Below are positions 1 to 8,010 of a stretch of DNA of 64,000 nt, piece after piece. Position 1 is the stretch's first letter. The number at the start of each line of letters is the position of its first letter. The translations under genes were made by a program, and so were the position numbers. The notes beneath the pieces are model-generated. The model was not told where the DNA came from. It searched no databases and was given only the letters and a program-made list of their open reading frames with translations. This stretch comes from Actinomadura barringtoniae (GTDB taxonomy: Bacteria > Actinomycetota > Actinomycetes > Streptosporangiales > Streptosporangiaceae), in NCBI RefSeq assembly GCF_017573505.1, contig NZ_JAGEOJ010000005.1, positions 248,001 to 312,000 of the forward strand, given 5' to 3'.

Positions 1-488
1 AGGAGCTGACCCGCCTCTATAGCGAGAACCGCGCCTACCTCAGGAAATGGGAGCCGGAGCGCGACCCGTCCTTCTTCGAACCCGAGACGCAGCGCCGCCT
101 GCTCGCCGAGATCGACCGCCGCCGCCGCGAGGGACGCCAGTGGACCGCCCTCATCCACAACGGCCACGACTACGTCGGCTACATGACGCTCAACCACATC
201 GTCTGGGGCGCGCTGCGCAACTGCCGGATCGGCTACTGGGTCTCGCAGCGCCACGCGGGCCAGGGCATCGCGACCGCCGCCGTGGCCCGCTGCCTCGACA
301 TCGCCTTCGGCGAGCTCGGGCTGCATCGCGTCGAGGCCTCCGTACGGACCGACAACCCGGCCTCCATCCGCGTCCTGGAGAACAACGGCTTCCGCCTCAT
401 CGGCCTGGCCCGCGCCCACGTCTTCCTTGAGGGCCGCTGGCACGACGAGTGGCTCTACGAGCGCTCGGAGCCCGGCCCGTTCATGTGA
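1..488 (+). CDS. GNAT-family N-acetyltransferase (5' truncated)
   Basis: The reading frame is open from the first bases (codons start at base 3) and ends at TGA 486-488, so the start lies outside the window. The visible ~161 residues look like the RimJ/RimL branch of GNAT acetyltransferases: an N-terminal helix with YLRKWEP, then GYWVSQRHAGQGIATAAVA, which is the acetyl-CoA pyrophosphate-binding loop, then a RVEASVRTDNPASIRVLENNGF segment typical of the family's C-terminal half. It would acetylate an N-terminal amine or small-molecule amine in the cytoplasm; the substrate cannot be read from sequence. Only about 15-20 residues seem to be missing from the usual ~180. Confidence 0.85.
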   Translation, partial: ELTRLYSENRAYLRKWEPERDPSFFEPETQRRLLAEIDRRRREGRQWTALIHNGHDYVGYMTLNHIVWGALRNCRIGYWVSQRHAGQGIATAAVARCLDIAFGELGLHRVEASVRTDNPASIRVLENNGFRLIGLARAHVFLEGRWHDEWLYERSEPGPFM

Positions 489-566
489 CCATTTCACCCG
501 GGCAATTGTTATTCGCAATTTATTTTGAGCTGATATGCTTAGGAAAAGCGCCGTTACTTTGCGGGC
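489..566 (+). promoter_or_regulatory. AT-rich promoter region before the methyltransferase gene
   Basis: This short gap is markedly AT-rich compared with its surroundings, including TTATTCGCAATTTATTTTGA near 509-528 and TATGCT at 534-539, which could serve as a -10 element. A -35 at the ideal distance is not clear (TTGTTA at 506-511 is 22 bases away), so I call a promoter region and not exact elements. Confidence 0.3.
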
Positions 567-578
567 ATGGAGAAAGAA

Positions 579-1394
579 ATGCCCAGCCGTACGGCACTGG
601 CGGCGGCCGTCGCGCGCGCCGCGCACCTCGTCGTCGACCGCGAGCCCTTGATCTTCCGGGACGAACTCGCCGCGACGCTGCTCGGCGACCTGGGCGAGGA
701 AATGCTCGGGTATCACCGCGCGCACGGCGACCACATCATCCTCGCCGGCACCAGGACCGTCGTCACGACGCGCGCTCGCTATGCCGAACGGGTCGCCGCC
801 GAGTCGCGGCCGGAGCGCTGCGTGATCCTCGGCGCCGGGCTCGACACGTTCGCGCATCGCGCCGGGCGGGGAGTCCGCGTTCACGAGGTCGACCGACCCG
901 GCACGCAGGCGTGGAAGCTCGCACTGATGGAGAGGGCGGGCGTCGCGGTGCCCGAGTGCCTCGAGTTCGTTCCGGTGGATCTGGAGACCGAGAGCCTTGA
1001 GGGACGCTTCGAGCCCGGCCCGAACACGCTGGTGATGTGGTCGGGGGCGAGCTTCTACCTGACCCCCGAGGCCGTCGAACGGACGCTGTCGCAGATCGCG
1101 GCGTTCGGCCCAGGCACGGAACTGGTCATGGACTACGCGCTGCCCGAGGAACTGCGGGACGAGAAGGGCGCGGAGTACGCGACGATCGCCGCGCAGGTCG
1201 TCTCCGAGAGCGGCGAGCCCTACCGCTCGTTCTGGACACCGGAAGAGATCGCCGAGTCGCTCGGGCGTCTCGGCTTCACGGTCGTGGACGACGCAGGTGT
1301 CCGCGAGGCCGTTCCGGAGTGGATCTGGCGGCGCGACGACGCACTCGCCCCGTTCGGACTCTTCAGGATCGTCCGCGCCGCCGCACGCGCGTGA
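579..1394 (+). CDS. SAM-dependent methyltransferase (TIGR00027/leucine carboxyl methyltransferase-like family)
   Basis: A 271-residue protein of the actinobacterial TIGR00027 class: residues near 75-95 read CVILGAGLDTFAHRAG, the SAM-binding glycine motif of this family, preceded by the conserved RARYAERV helix. An acidic VHEVDRP follows, binding the ribose of SAM. The family methylates small molecules or carboxyl groups; the substrate here is unknown. An ATG at 567 is in frame, but the ATG at 579 is preceded by GGAGAAAG (569-576) at ribosome-binding distance, so I chose 579. The gene is alone between a GNAT gene and a sugar importer. Its stop codon is followed by degenerate repeats that each carry another TGA. 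Confidence 0.85.
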   Translation: MPSRTALAAAVARAAHLVVDREPLIFRDELAATLLGDLGEEMLGYHRAHGDHIILAGTRTVVTTRARYAERVAAESRPERCVILGAGLDTFAHRAGRGVRVHEVDRPGTQAWKLALMERAGVAVPECLEFVPVDLETESLEGRFEPGPNTLVMWSGASFYLTPEAVERTLSQIAAFGPGTELVMDYALPEELRDEKGAEYATIAAQVVSESGEPYRSFWTPEEIAESLGRLGFTVVDDAGVREAVPEWIWRRDDALAPFGLFRIVRAAARA

Positions 1395-1461
1395 CGCCCC
1401 CGCACGCTCGTGCGTTCGTGACGCCCTCCGTGCGGGCGTGACGGGCGGCGTGCGCTCGTGA
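1392..1461 (+). repeat. Degenerate ~20-bp repeats carrying copies of the stop codon
   Basis: Starting at the methyltransferase stop, TGACGCCC-like units recur with TGA at 1392, 1419, 1439 and 1459 (spacings 27, 20, 20). Each unit contains a CGTGCG-type core. This resembles the stop-codon repeats seen behind other genes in the window. Confidence 0.6.
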
Positions 1462-1566
1462 CCACTGCACGTGACCGGGACGGCCGTGACACCGGACCAG
1501 CCCAGCGTGCGGACCGTACCGGAGCGGGCCCCTGATAACGGTTAAGACTCTTGCGTAATGCACCCC

Positions 1567-1595
1567 TTGAACTGGTACGGACCAGCTTTTATCTT
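1567..1595 (+). promoter_or_regulatory. Promoter with DasR-like (dre) operator in the spacer
   Basis: TTGAAC (1567-1572) and TATCTT (1590-1595) are separated by exactly 17 bp, a good sigma-70-type promoter. The palindrome ACTGGTACGGACCAGC at 1571-1586 lies in the spacer. It has CTGGT/ACCAG arms and a 4-bp centre and resembles the dre consensus of Streptomyces DasR (ACTGGTCTAGACCACT-type, from memory). Binding there would block RNA polymerase. The transcript would start near 1602 and carry a leader of about 195 nt before the binding-protein gene. A DasR-like regulator is encoded at 41747-42613. Confidence 0.65.
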
Positions 1596-1796
1596 CATGG
1601 CCACGCGCGATTCTGCTCACAGGGCACGCACACCGCGCACAATTTTTCATGCGCGAAAGGGGGCGGCAGCGGCTTCGGCCGCACAGGGACACCACGCCAA
1701 AGGCCGCAAACACGGTCTGCCGGGGGGTTGGCGGCACAGCGAACGCACGGGCGCAGGGGTGCGCCTCGTGATCGAAGCCGGAGAAGGCGGGGACAG

Positions 1797-3047
1797 ATGA
1801 AACGGCACCTCACAGGCGCCATCGCCGCGGGCCTGACGTTGGCCCTCGGTGTGAGCGGATGCAGCAAGGGCTCGTCGGGCGACAGCGGCTCGGACGGCAA
1901 GACGATCAAGTTCGTCGCGGCCATCTACGACGACAACACCAAGGGCTACTGGGACCAGCTGATCAAGGACTTCGAGGCGAAGAACTCGGGGTACAAGGTC
2001 AACCTGGAAATGGTCGACTGGACGCAGATGGACGCCAAGGTCAAGACCTACGTCCAGACCAAGCAGGTCCCCGACATCCTCAACTACAACTCCTTCTCCG
2101 ACTTCGCGCGGGACGGGCTCATCTACAAGGCCTCCGAGGTCGTCTCGCCGCAGACGCTGAGCGACTTCACCCCGACCTTCGTCGAGCAGGCCAAGTACCA
2201 GGGCGAGCAGTACGGCCTGCCGTTCATCTCCAGCGCGCGGCTGCTGTTCTACAACAAGGACCTGATCAAGCAGGCCGGCATCTCCGAGCCGCCCAAGACC
2301 TGGGCCGACATCAAGACCGACGCGCAGAAGATCAAGTCCAAGACCAAGAAGATCGGTTACGGTCTGCCGCTCGGTCCCGAGGAGTCGCAGGCCGAGTTCT
2401 ACTCCTGGGCGATGAACAACGGCGGCGGCTGGGTCGACGCGTCCGGCAAGTGGGCGATCAACCAGCAGGCCAACGTCGACACGATGAACTTCCTCAAGGA
2501 CCTCAACAAGTCCGGCCTCACCCAGCCGAACCCGGAGACCACCGACCGCAAGACGGTGTTCAACCAGTTCGCGCAGGGCGGCGTCGGCATGGCGATCGGC
2601 GGCCCGTTCACCCGCGAGGGCTTCATCACCAAGGTCAACCCGAACCTGCAGTTCGGCGTCACCTCGCTGCCGACCAAGAGCGGCGGCCCTTCCAGCACGC
2701 TTGGCGTCATGGACGTTCTGGCCGCGTTCAAGAAGAGCGACGGCAAGAACAAGGACGCCATCGGCAAGTTCCTCAACTACTTCTACCAGCAGGACAACAC
2801 CTCCAAGTTCCTCAAGCTGGAGGGCTTCCTGCCCGTCACCAAGTCCGCCGGTGACGCGCTGAGCGCCGACCCGTACTTCAAGCAGTTCGTCGACGCGCTG
2901 CCGACGTCGAAGTTCGCACCGACCACCAACCCCGCCTGGAGCGCGGTCGCCGGTGCGGTCAAGCAGGACCTCGGCTCGGCGGTGGCGAACAAGGACCCGA
3001 AGAAGGTCCTGGACGACATCCAGAAGACCGCCGAAAAGAGCGGCTGA
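1797..3047 (+). CDS. ABC transporter sugar-binding lipoprotein
   Basis: A 416-residue extracellular solute-binding protein (family 1). It has a Lys/Arg start, a hydrophobic stretch and the lipobox VSGC (cysteine near residue 20), so it should be exported and lipid-anchored. The mature part has the usual two-lobe sugar-binding pattern, with YGLPF, LLFYNKDL and PPKTW, all common in CUT1 carbohydrate-binding proteins. The frame is open further upstream, but the ATG at 1797 follows GGAGAAGGCGGGGA and begins the signal peptide. It forms an operon with two permeases; no ATPase gene is present, as is usual for actinobacterial CUT1 systems that share MsiK. The operator-bearing promoter upstream suggests an amino-sugar or chito-oligosaccharide substrate, by inference only. 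Confidence 0.9.
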   Translation: MKRHLTGAIAAGLTLALGVSGCSKGSSGDSGSDGKTIKFVAAIYDDNTKGYWDQLIKDFEAKNSGYKVNLEMVDWTQMDAKVKTYVQTKQVPDILNYNSFSDFARDGLIYKASEVVSPQTLSDFTPTFVEQAKYQGEQYGLPFISSARLLFYNKDLIKQAGISEPPKTWADIKTDAQKIKSKTKKIGYGLPLGPEESQAEFYSWAMNNGGGWVDASGKWAINQQANVDTMNFLKDLNKSGLTQPNPETTDRKTVFNQFAQGGVGMAIGGPFTREGFITKVNPNLQFGVTSLPTKSGGPSSTLGVMDVLAAFKKSDGKNKDAIGKFLNYFYQQDNTSKFLKLEGFLPVTKSAGDALSADPYFKQFVDALPTSKFAPTTNPAWSAVAGAVKQDLGSAVANKDPKKVLDDIQKTAEKSG

Positions 3048-3992
3048 GTGCACGACGTGAAGTCCCGTGGTGCCGGGGCGGCGACCGCCCCGGCCCCGCG
3101 TCACCGTTCCGGATCTCGGATCGGCCGGGCCCTGGCTCCACTGTTGTGGCTGGGGCCCTCGATCGTGCTCATCGCGGTCGTCGTGCTGTGGCCGGTCGTC
3201 GAGATGGTCCGTACCTCCACCCTCAAGATCAGCTCGTCCGGCGTCACGCTCGGCTCGGCCGGTGGGCGCAACTTCAGCGACCTGTTCGACGAGGAGGACT
3301 TCCTCCCCGTCGTGTTCCGCACCCTGCTGTGGGTGACGGCCGTCGTCGTCGTGACGATGGTGCTGTCGCTGGCGCTCGGTCAGCTGCTGAACGCCAGGTT
3401 CGCCGGTCGTCGCATAGTGCGCTGGGCGGTGATCGTGCCGTGGGCCGCCTCGGTGCTGATGACCGCGCTGATCTGGAAGTGGATGCTGGACAACTACTCC
3501 GGCCTGATCAACCGCGTGCTGCTGGACCTGAACGTCATCGACACTCCGGTGAACTGGCTGGCCCATCCGCACCAGGCGATGATCTGGATGATGTGGGTGG
3601 CGGTGTTCGTGTCGCTGCCGTTCACCTCGTTCGTCATCCTGGCCGGCCTGCAGACCATCCCCGGCGACGTGTACGAGGCGGCGCGGGTGGACGGGGCCGG
3701 TCCGTTCCGGACCTATTTCCAGATCACGCTGCCACTGCTGCGCCCGGCCATCCTGATCGCCGCGATCATCAACGTGATCAACGTGTTCAACTCGTTCCCG
3801 ATCATCTGGGCGATGACCGGGGGCGGCCCGGGTCACGCCACCGACACCACCACCACGTACATGTACAAGATCGCCTTCTATGACCAGCACGTCGGCGAGT
3901 CCGCGGCGATGGCCGTGGTCAACTTCGCGCTGGTCCTGGTGCTGGTGCTGCTCTACCTGCGCGTCACGCGCTGGCGGGAGGAGGTCCGATGA
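3048..3992 (+). CDS. Sugar ABC transporter permease (MalF/CUT1 type)
   Basis: A 314-residue inner-membrane permease with about six hydrophobic segments. The EAA loop that contacts the ATPase is visible as YEAARVDGAGPFRTYF around residues 208-223, followed by LPLLRP. GTG at 3048 comes directly after the TGA of the binding-protein gene, and another GTG three codons later is possible. The N-terminus is rich in Ala/Pro/Arg before the first membrane helix (LWLGPSIVLIAVVVLWPVV). It partners with the next gene, which overlaps by 4 bp. Confidence 0.92.
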   Translation: MHDVKSRGAGAATAPAPRHRSGSRIGRALAPLLWLGPSIVLIAVVVLWPVVEMVRTSTLKISSSGVTLGSAGGRNFSDLFDEEDFLPVVFRTLLWVTAVVVVTMVLSLALGQLLNARFAGRRIVRWAVIVPWAASVLMTALIWKWMLDNYSGLINRVLLDLNVIDTPVNWLAHPHQAMIWMMWVAVFVSLPFTSFVILAGLQTIPGDVYEAARVDGAGPFRTYFQITLPLLRPAILIAAIINVINVFNSFPIIWAMTGGGPGHATDTTTTYMYKIAFYDQHVGESAAMAVVNFALVLVLVLLYLRVTRWREEVR

Positions 3993-4879
3993 CCGCGACC
4001 ACGCGACGCACCGCGTCCCGCGACGCCGCGCATCACGGCGGACGTACCGGGCGGCGGAACGTCCGGCCGCGCACGGTCATCCTCACCGGCGTCGGCTGGC
4101 TGGTGGCACTGCTGTTCCTGCTGCCCTACCTGCAGATGCTGCTGACCGCGCTGAAGCCGGAGAAGGAGCTGACGAAGTCCCCCGGCGCCTACCTCCCGTC
4201 CCACTGGCAGTGGTCGAACTTCGTCGACGTCTTCAAGGCCCAGCCGATCTGGACGAACATGCAGGTCTCGCTGATGGTCGCCGGGGCCGCGACGCTCGTC
4301 ACGCTGGTCTGCGCACTGCCCGCGGCGTATTACACCGCGCGCAACCGGTTCGCGGGACGCAACGCGTTCCTGCTGCTGGTGCTGGTGACGCAGATGTTCG
4401 CGCCGACCGCGCTGGTCATCGGCATCTACCGGGAGATGGTCGCGCTCAACCTGACCGACACCCTGCTGGCGCTGATCCTGGTGAACGCGGCGTTCAACCT
4501 GCCGTTCTGCGTGTGGATCCTGCACGGCTACTTCTCCAGCATCCCGAAGGAACTGGAGGAGGCCGCGTTCCTGGACGGCGCCGGGCGGGTGAAGGCGCTG
4601 ACCCGCGTGACCCTGCCCATCTCCATGCCGGGCGTGGTGACGGCGCTCGTCTACACCTTCATCTCGGCGTGGAACGAGTTCATCGTGGCGCTCACGGTGA
4701 CCTCGTCCAACAACCGCAAGCCGCTGACGGTCGTGATCCCGTCCTTTGTCACGCAGTACCAAGAACACTGGCAGTACCTGTTCGCCGCCTCGTTGATCGC
4801 TATCGTGCCCGTGGTGATCCTGTTCATCTTCATCGAGCGCTACCTGATCGGCGGCCTCACGGCCGGCTCGGTCAAGTAG
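3989..4879 (+). CDS. Sugar ABC transporter permease (MalG/CUT1 type)
   Basis: A 296-residue second permease of the importer, with six predicted membrane segments and a C-terminal EAA motif, EEAAFLDGAGRVKALTRV, followed by LPISMPG. The ending in GGLTAGSVK is a common MalG-type terminus. The ATG at 3989 overlaps the preceding stop (ATGA), indicating translational coupling. It would form the heterodimeric channel with the protein at 3048-3992 and receive sugar from the lipoprotein at 1797. The ATPase must be supplied from elsewhere. Confidence 0.93.
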   Translation: MTATTRRTASRDAAHHGGRTGRRNVRPRTVILTGVGWLVALLFLLPYLQMLLTALKPEKELTKSPGAYLPSHWQWSNFVDVFKAQPIWTNMQVSLMVAGAATLVTLVCALPAAYYTARNRFAGRNAFLLLVLVTQMFAPTALVIGIYREMVALNLTDTLLALILVNAAFNLPFCVWILHGYFSSIPKELEEAAFLDGAGRVKALTRVTLPISMPGVVTALVYTFISAWNEFIVALTVTSSNNRKPLTVVIPSFVTQYQEHWQYLFAASLIAIVPVVILFIFIERYLIGGLTAGSVK

Positions 4880-4892
4880 GAGAGGTGGTCGG

Positions 4893-5717
4893 GTGTTTCG
4901 AGGTCTGATCGTGTGCGCGGGAGTCGTCACCGCCGCCACGGCCCTGCAGCTGCCGTCCGCGACGGCATCGACGACCAGCGCAGCGGCCGACGACGCGGCG
5001 ACGAACAGCGTGAACGGCGCGGCGACGGCGAGCGCGGCGACGAGCAGCGCGGGCGCAGCGGCGGTGAGTGCCGCGGTGGCCAGTGCGGCGAGCGCGCCGT
5101 GTCGTGCTCTTGCGCAGGGGCGTACGCGTTATCGGGTGGGCGCCGCCAAGCATGTGCTGTTCGCGGTCGCCGATCGGTACGGCGCGACGCAGGTGTCCAT
5201 CACCGAGTGCGCCAAGAAGGGCCGCAGCTGGCAGCGGGTCCTGGTGAGCAAGGGCTGGACGGCCCGGAACGGCTTCGCCAAGCCGGGCGCCAAGCGCGAG
5301 GGCGACGGTACGGCCCCGACCGGGGCGTACACCCTGACCGAGGCGTTCGGCGAGCGCAATCCCGGCACCAAGCTGCCCTACCGGACCCTGCGCAAGACCG
5401 GCGACTGCTGGGGATCCACGATCGGCAGTCCGCTCTACAACCGCTACTACGCGGGCAAGTGCGGATCCGCCGACGAGGACCTGTCGGCGACGATGGCCTC
5501 GGGTCCCTACAAGGAGGCGGTCGTCATCAACTACAACCGCCCGCCGGACTCGCGCATCGTCCAGGGCAACGGCTCGGCCATCTTCCTGCACATCAGCATG
5601 AACAGGCCGACCGCGGGCTGCATCTCGCTCCCCCGCCCCGCCCTGGAGACCGCGATGAGGTCGTTCCGTCCGTACGACCGCATCGTCATGGGCACCAGCC
5701 AGGCCGTCTTCCGCTAA
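4893..5717 (+). CDS. Secreted L,D-transpeptidase-family (YkuD-like) protein
   Basis: A 274-residue protein with a hydrophobic N-terminus (LIVCAGVVTAATALQ), then an Ala/Ser/Thr-rich linker to about residue 65, then a compact domain. Near the C-terminus, FLHISMN (H233) and PTAGCISL (C243) match the His and Cys of the YkuD catalytic site, where the family usually has SxGC. L,D-transpeptidases cross-link peptidoglycan 3-3 or attach proteins, outside the membrane. GTG at 4893 follows AGGAGAGG (4878-4885). The gene is 13 bp behind the permease, so it may be co-transcribed with the importer. A strong terminator follows. Confidence 0.8.
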   Translation: MFRGLIVCAGVVTAATALQLPSATASTTSAAADDAATNSVNGAATASAATSSAGAAAVSAAVASAASAPCRALAQGRTRYRVGAAKHVLFAVADRYGATQVSITECAKKGRSWQRVLVSKGWTARNGFAKPGAKREGDGTAPTGAYTLTEAFGERNPGTKLPYRTLRKTGDCWGSTIGSPLYNRYYAGKCGSADEDLSATMASGPYKEAVVINYNRPPDSRIVQGNGSAIFLHISMNRPTAGCISLPRPALETAMRSFRPYDRIVMGTSQAVFR

Positions 5718-5724
5718 GCCGCAC

Positions 5725-5766
5725 TCCGGTTCCGGTTCCGGTTCCGGCTCCGGCTCCGGCTCCGGC
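5725..5766 (+). repeat. Seven tandem copies of a TCCGGT/TCCGGC hexamer
   Basis: Three copies of TCCGGT (5725-5742) are followed by four copies of TCCGGC (5743-5766), just after the transpeptidase stop codon and before the terminator hairpin. No coding role is evident. Confidence 0.9.
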
Positions 5767-5776
5767 GAAGACATAG

Positions 5777-5809
5777 AGCCGCCCCAGTCCACTTCGGACT
5801 GGGGCGGCT
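5777..5809. terminator. Bidirectional terminator hairpin
   Basis: AGCCGCCCCAGTCC (5777-5790) pairs perfectly with GGACTGGGGCGGCT (5796-5809) around a 5-nt loop. It sits between the convergent transpeptidase and ABC exporter genes and has no long U-tract, as is common for actinomycetes. Confidence 0.85.
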
Positions 5810-5858
5810 TCCACGTTCCGGCCCTGGCCCGCCCCGCGGGCGGCTGAATGGGGGCGGG

Positions 5859-7793
5859 TCAGGCGACCGGTTCGAGGATCGGGGTGTCGGTGGCCGGCGG
5901 CTCGTCGTCATCAGTCGTGCCGGGGCCGTCGTCCTGCTGATCGAACTGGGTGCGGTAGAGCTCGGTGTAGCGGCCGTCGGCGGCCAGCAGCTCCTCGTGG
6001 GTGCCACGTTCGACCACGCGGCCGGACTCGATGACCAGGATCTGGTCGGCGGCCCGGACGGTGGACAGGCGGTGGGCGATCACGATGGCGGTACGGCCGT
6101 CCAGCGCCTCGCTCAGCGCCTCCTGGACGGCGGCCTCGGAGGTGGAGTCCAGGTGCGCGGTGGCCTCGTCCAGGATCACCACGCGCGGGCGGGCGAGCAG
6201 GAGCCGGGCGATCGTGAGGCGCTGGCGCTCGCCGCCGGACAGGCGGTAGCCGCGCTCGCCGACGATGGTGTCGAGGCCGTCGGGCAGGCTCCTGATGAGG
6301 TCGTCGAGACGTGCCCGGCGCAGCACGTCCCACAGGTCGTCCTCGCCGGCCTCGGGACGGGCCAGGACGAGGTTGGAACGGATCGACTCGTGGAAAAGGT
6401 GACCGTCCTGGGTGACCATGCCGAGCGTGTCGCGGATCTCCTCGAAGCTGAGGTCCCGGACGTCCACCCCGCCCAGCCGGACCGCGCCCTCGTCGGTGTC
6501 GTACAGGCGCGGCAGCAGTTGCGCGATCGTGGACTTGCCGGCGCCCGACGAGCCGACCAGCGCGATCATCTGGCCGGGCTCGGCGCGGAACGAGACGTCG
6601 TGCAGCACCTCGACGCCGCCGCGGGTGTCGAGCGTCGCGACCTCCTCCAGGGAGGCGAGGGAGACCTTGTCGGCGGACGGGTAGCTGAAGGTCACCTCGT
6701 CGAACTCGACGCCGACCGGCCCCTCGGGAACGGGCTTGGTCTCGGGCTTCTCGGCGACCAGCGGCTTCAGGTCGAGCACCTCGAAGACGCGCTCGAAGCT
6801 GACCAGCGCGCTCATCACCTCGACGCGGGCGCTGGCCAGGGCGGTCAGCGGGGCGTACAGGCGGGTGAGCAGCAGGGCCAGGGAGACCACGGCGCCCGCC
6901 TCCAGGTGGCCGCGCAGCGAGGACCAGCCGCCCAGGCCGTAGACCAGCGCGAGGGCGAGCGCGGACACGACGGTCAGCGCGGTGATGAAGACGTACTGCA
7001 CCATCGCGGTCCGCACGCCGATGTCGCGGACGCGGCGGGCGCGGAGCGCGAACTCCTGCGACTCGCGGGCCGGGCGGCCGAACAGCTTGACCAGCGTCGC
7101 GCCCGGCGCCGAGAAGCGCTCGGTCATCTGCGTGCCCATCGCCGCGTCGTGCGCGGCGGCCTCGCGCTGCAGCCTGGCCAGGCGGCTGCCCATCCGGCGG
7201 GCCGGCAGCACGAAGATCGGCAGCAGGAGCAGCGCCAGCAGGGTGATCTGCCAGGAGATGCCGAGCATCACGACCAGGGTCAGCAGCAGCGTCACCAGGT
7301 TGCCGACCACGCCGGACAGGGTGTCGCTGAACGCCCGCTGGGCCCCGATCACGTCGTTGTTGAGGCGGCTGACCAGCGCGCCGGTGCGGGTACGGGTGAA
7401 GAACGCGACCGGCATCTTCTGCACGTGGTCGAAGACGGCCGTGCGCAGGTCGAGGATCAGGCCCTCACCGATGCTCGCCGACAGCCAGCGGCTGAGCAGG
7501 CCGAGGCCGCCCTCCGCCAGCGCCAGCACCGCGATCACGATGGCCAGCCACACCACCACGCGGGTGTCCTGGCCCTTGACGATCGCGTCGACGACCCGCC
7601 CGGCCAGCACCGGGGTGGCCACGGCGAGCACGGCGGTCACCACGCTGAGCAGCAGGAACCACACCACCATCACCCGGTGCGGCCGCGCGAAGCGCGCGAT
7701 GCGGCCCAGCGTGGCGCGCGAGAACGGACGCTTGTCGTCCTGCGCGTTCATCGCGTGGTGCAAGGACATCCACGCGGTCACTTCCATGTCCAT
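5859..7793 (-). CDS. ABC exporter, fused membrane and ATPase domains
   Basis: A 644-residue half-transporter. Residues ~30-330 hold six membrane segments (type I exporter fold). The ATPase domain has Walker A GSSGAGKST (K420), signature LSGGERQR, Walker B VVILDEATAHLD, and the H-loop in IVIAHRLS. It should act as a dimer exporting a drug, lipid or peptide. Relative to family members there is a short insert (SLASLEEVATLDTRGGVEV) between the domain start and Walker A. The ATG at 7793 follows GGAG on the minus strand; further ATGs lie at 7787 and 7769. Upstream is a SoxR-type box in a 19-bp spacer, so induction by redox-active compounds is likely. Confidence 0.93.
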   Translation of the reverse strand: MDMEVTAWMSLHHAMNAQDDKRPFSRATLGRIARFARPHRVMVVWFLLLSVVTAVLAVATPVLAGRVVDAIVKGQDTRVVVWLAIVIAVLALAEGGLGLLSRWLSASIGEGLILDLRTAVFDHVQKMPVAFFTRTRTGALVSRLNNDVIGAQRAFSDTLSGVVGNLVTLLLTLVVMLGISWQITLLALLLLPIFVLPARRMGSRLARLQREAAAHDAAMGTQMTERFSAPGATLVKLFGRPARESQEFALRARRVRDIGVRTAMVQYVFITALTVVSALALALVYGLGGWSSLRGHLEAGAVVSLALLLTRLYAPLTALASARVEVMSALVSFERVFEVLDLKPLVAEKPETKPVPEGPVGVEFDEVTFSYPSADKVSLASLEEVATLDTRGGVEVLHDVSFRAEPGQMIALVGSSGAGKSTIAQLLPRLYDTDEGAVRLGGVDVRDLSFEEIRDTLGMVTQDGHLFHESIRSNLVLARPEAGEDDLWDVLRRARLDDLIRSLPDGLDTIVGERGYRLSGGERQRLTIARLLLARPRVVILDEATAHLDSTSEAAVQEALSEALDGRTAIVIAHRLSTVRAADQILVIESGRVVERGTHEELLAADGRYTELYRTQFDQQDDGPGTTDDDEPPATDTPILEPVA

Positions 7794-7863
7794 ATGCGTC
7801 GCTCCGCCGATCGTTAGTGATCATCATCCGGGCCGTGCCGGGGGAGAACGGCCGCTGGAGTCG

Positions 7864-7894
7864 ATCCTGATACCTCAACAATGCTTGAGGTCAA
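7864..7894 (-). promoter_or_regulatory. SoxR/MerR-type promoter of the ABC exporter
   Basis: CCTCAACAATGCTTGAGG at 7873-7890 is a palindrome with CCTCAA/TTGAGG arms, matching the known SoxR box (CCTCAA-N6-TTGAGG); the perfect arms extend to 7 bp as ACCTCAA/TTGAGGT. On the minus strand TTGACC (7894-7889) and CAGGAT (7869-7864) flank it at 19 bp, the over-long spacer that MerR-family activators require. No soxR gene is in the window. Confidence 0.75.
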
Positions 7895-8010
7895 GTCGCC
7901 TCGGCCCGCTCACCTTCCCCCACGGGTCTGACAGTTTTCGCCTCGCGCGAGGATATGGACTTGAATGACCACGAAAACTCATCGGGACGTGCAGGGAGGT
8001 AGCGGACACC

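Noticed and set aside
1647..3890. Long minus-strand open frame opposite the sugar importer
   Set aside because: It is antisense to clearly identified binding-protein and permease genes and has His/Arg/Asp-rich composition typical of a shadow frame in GC-rich DNA.
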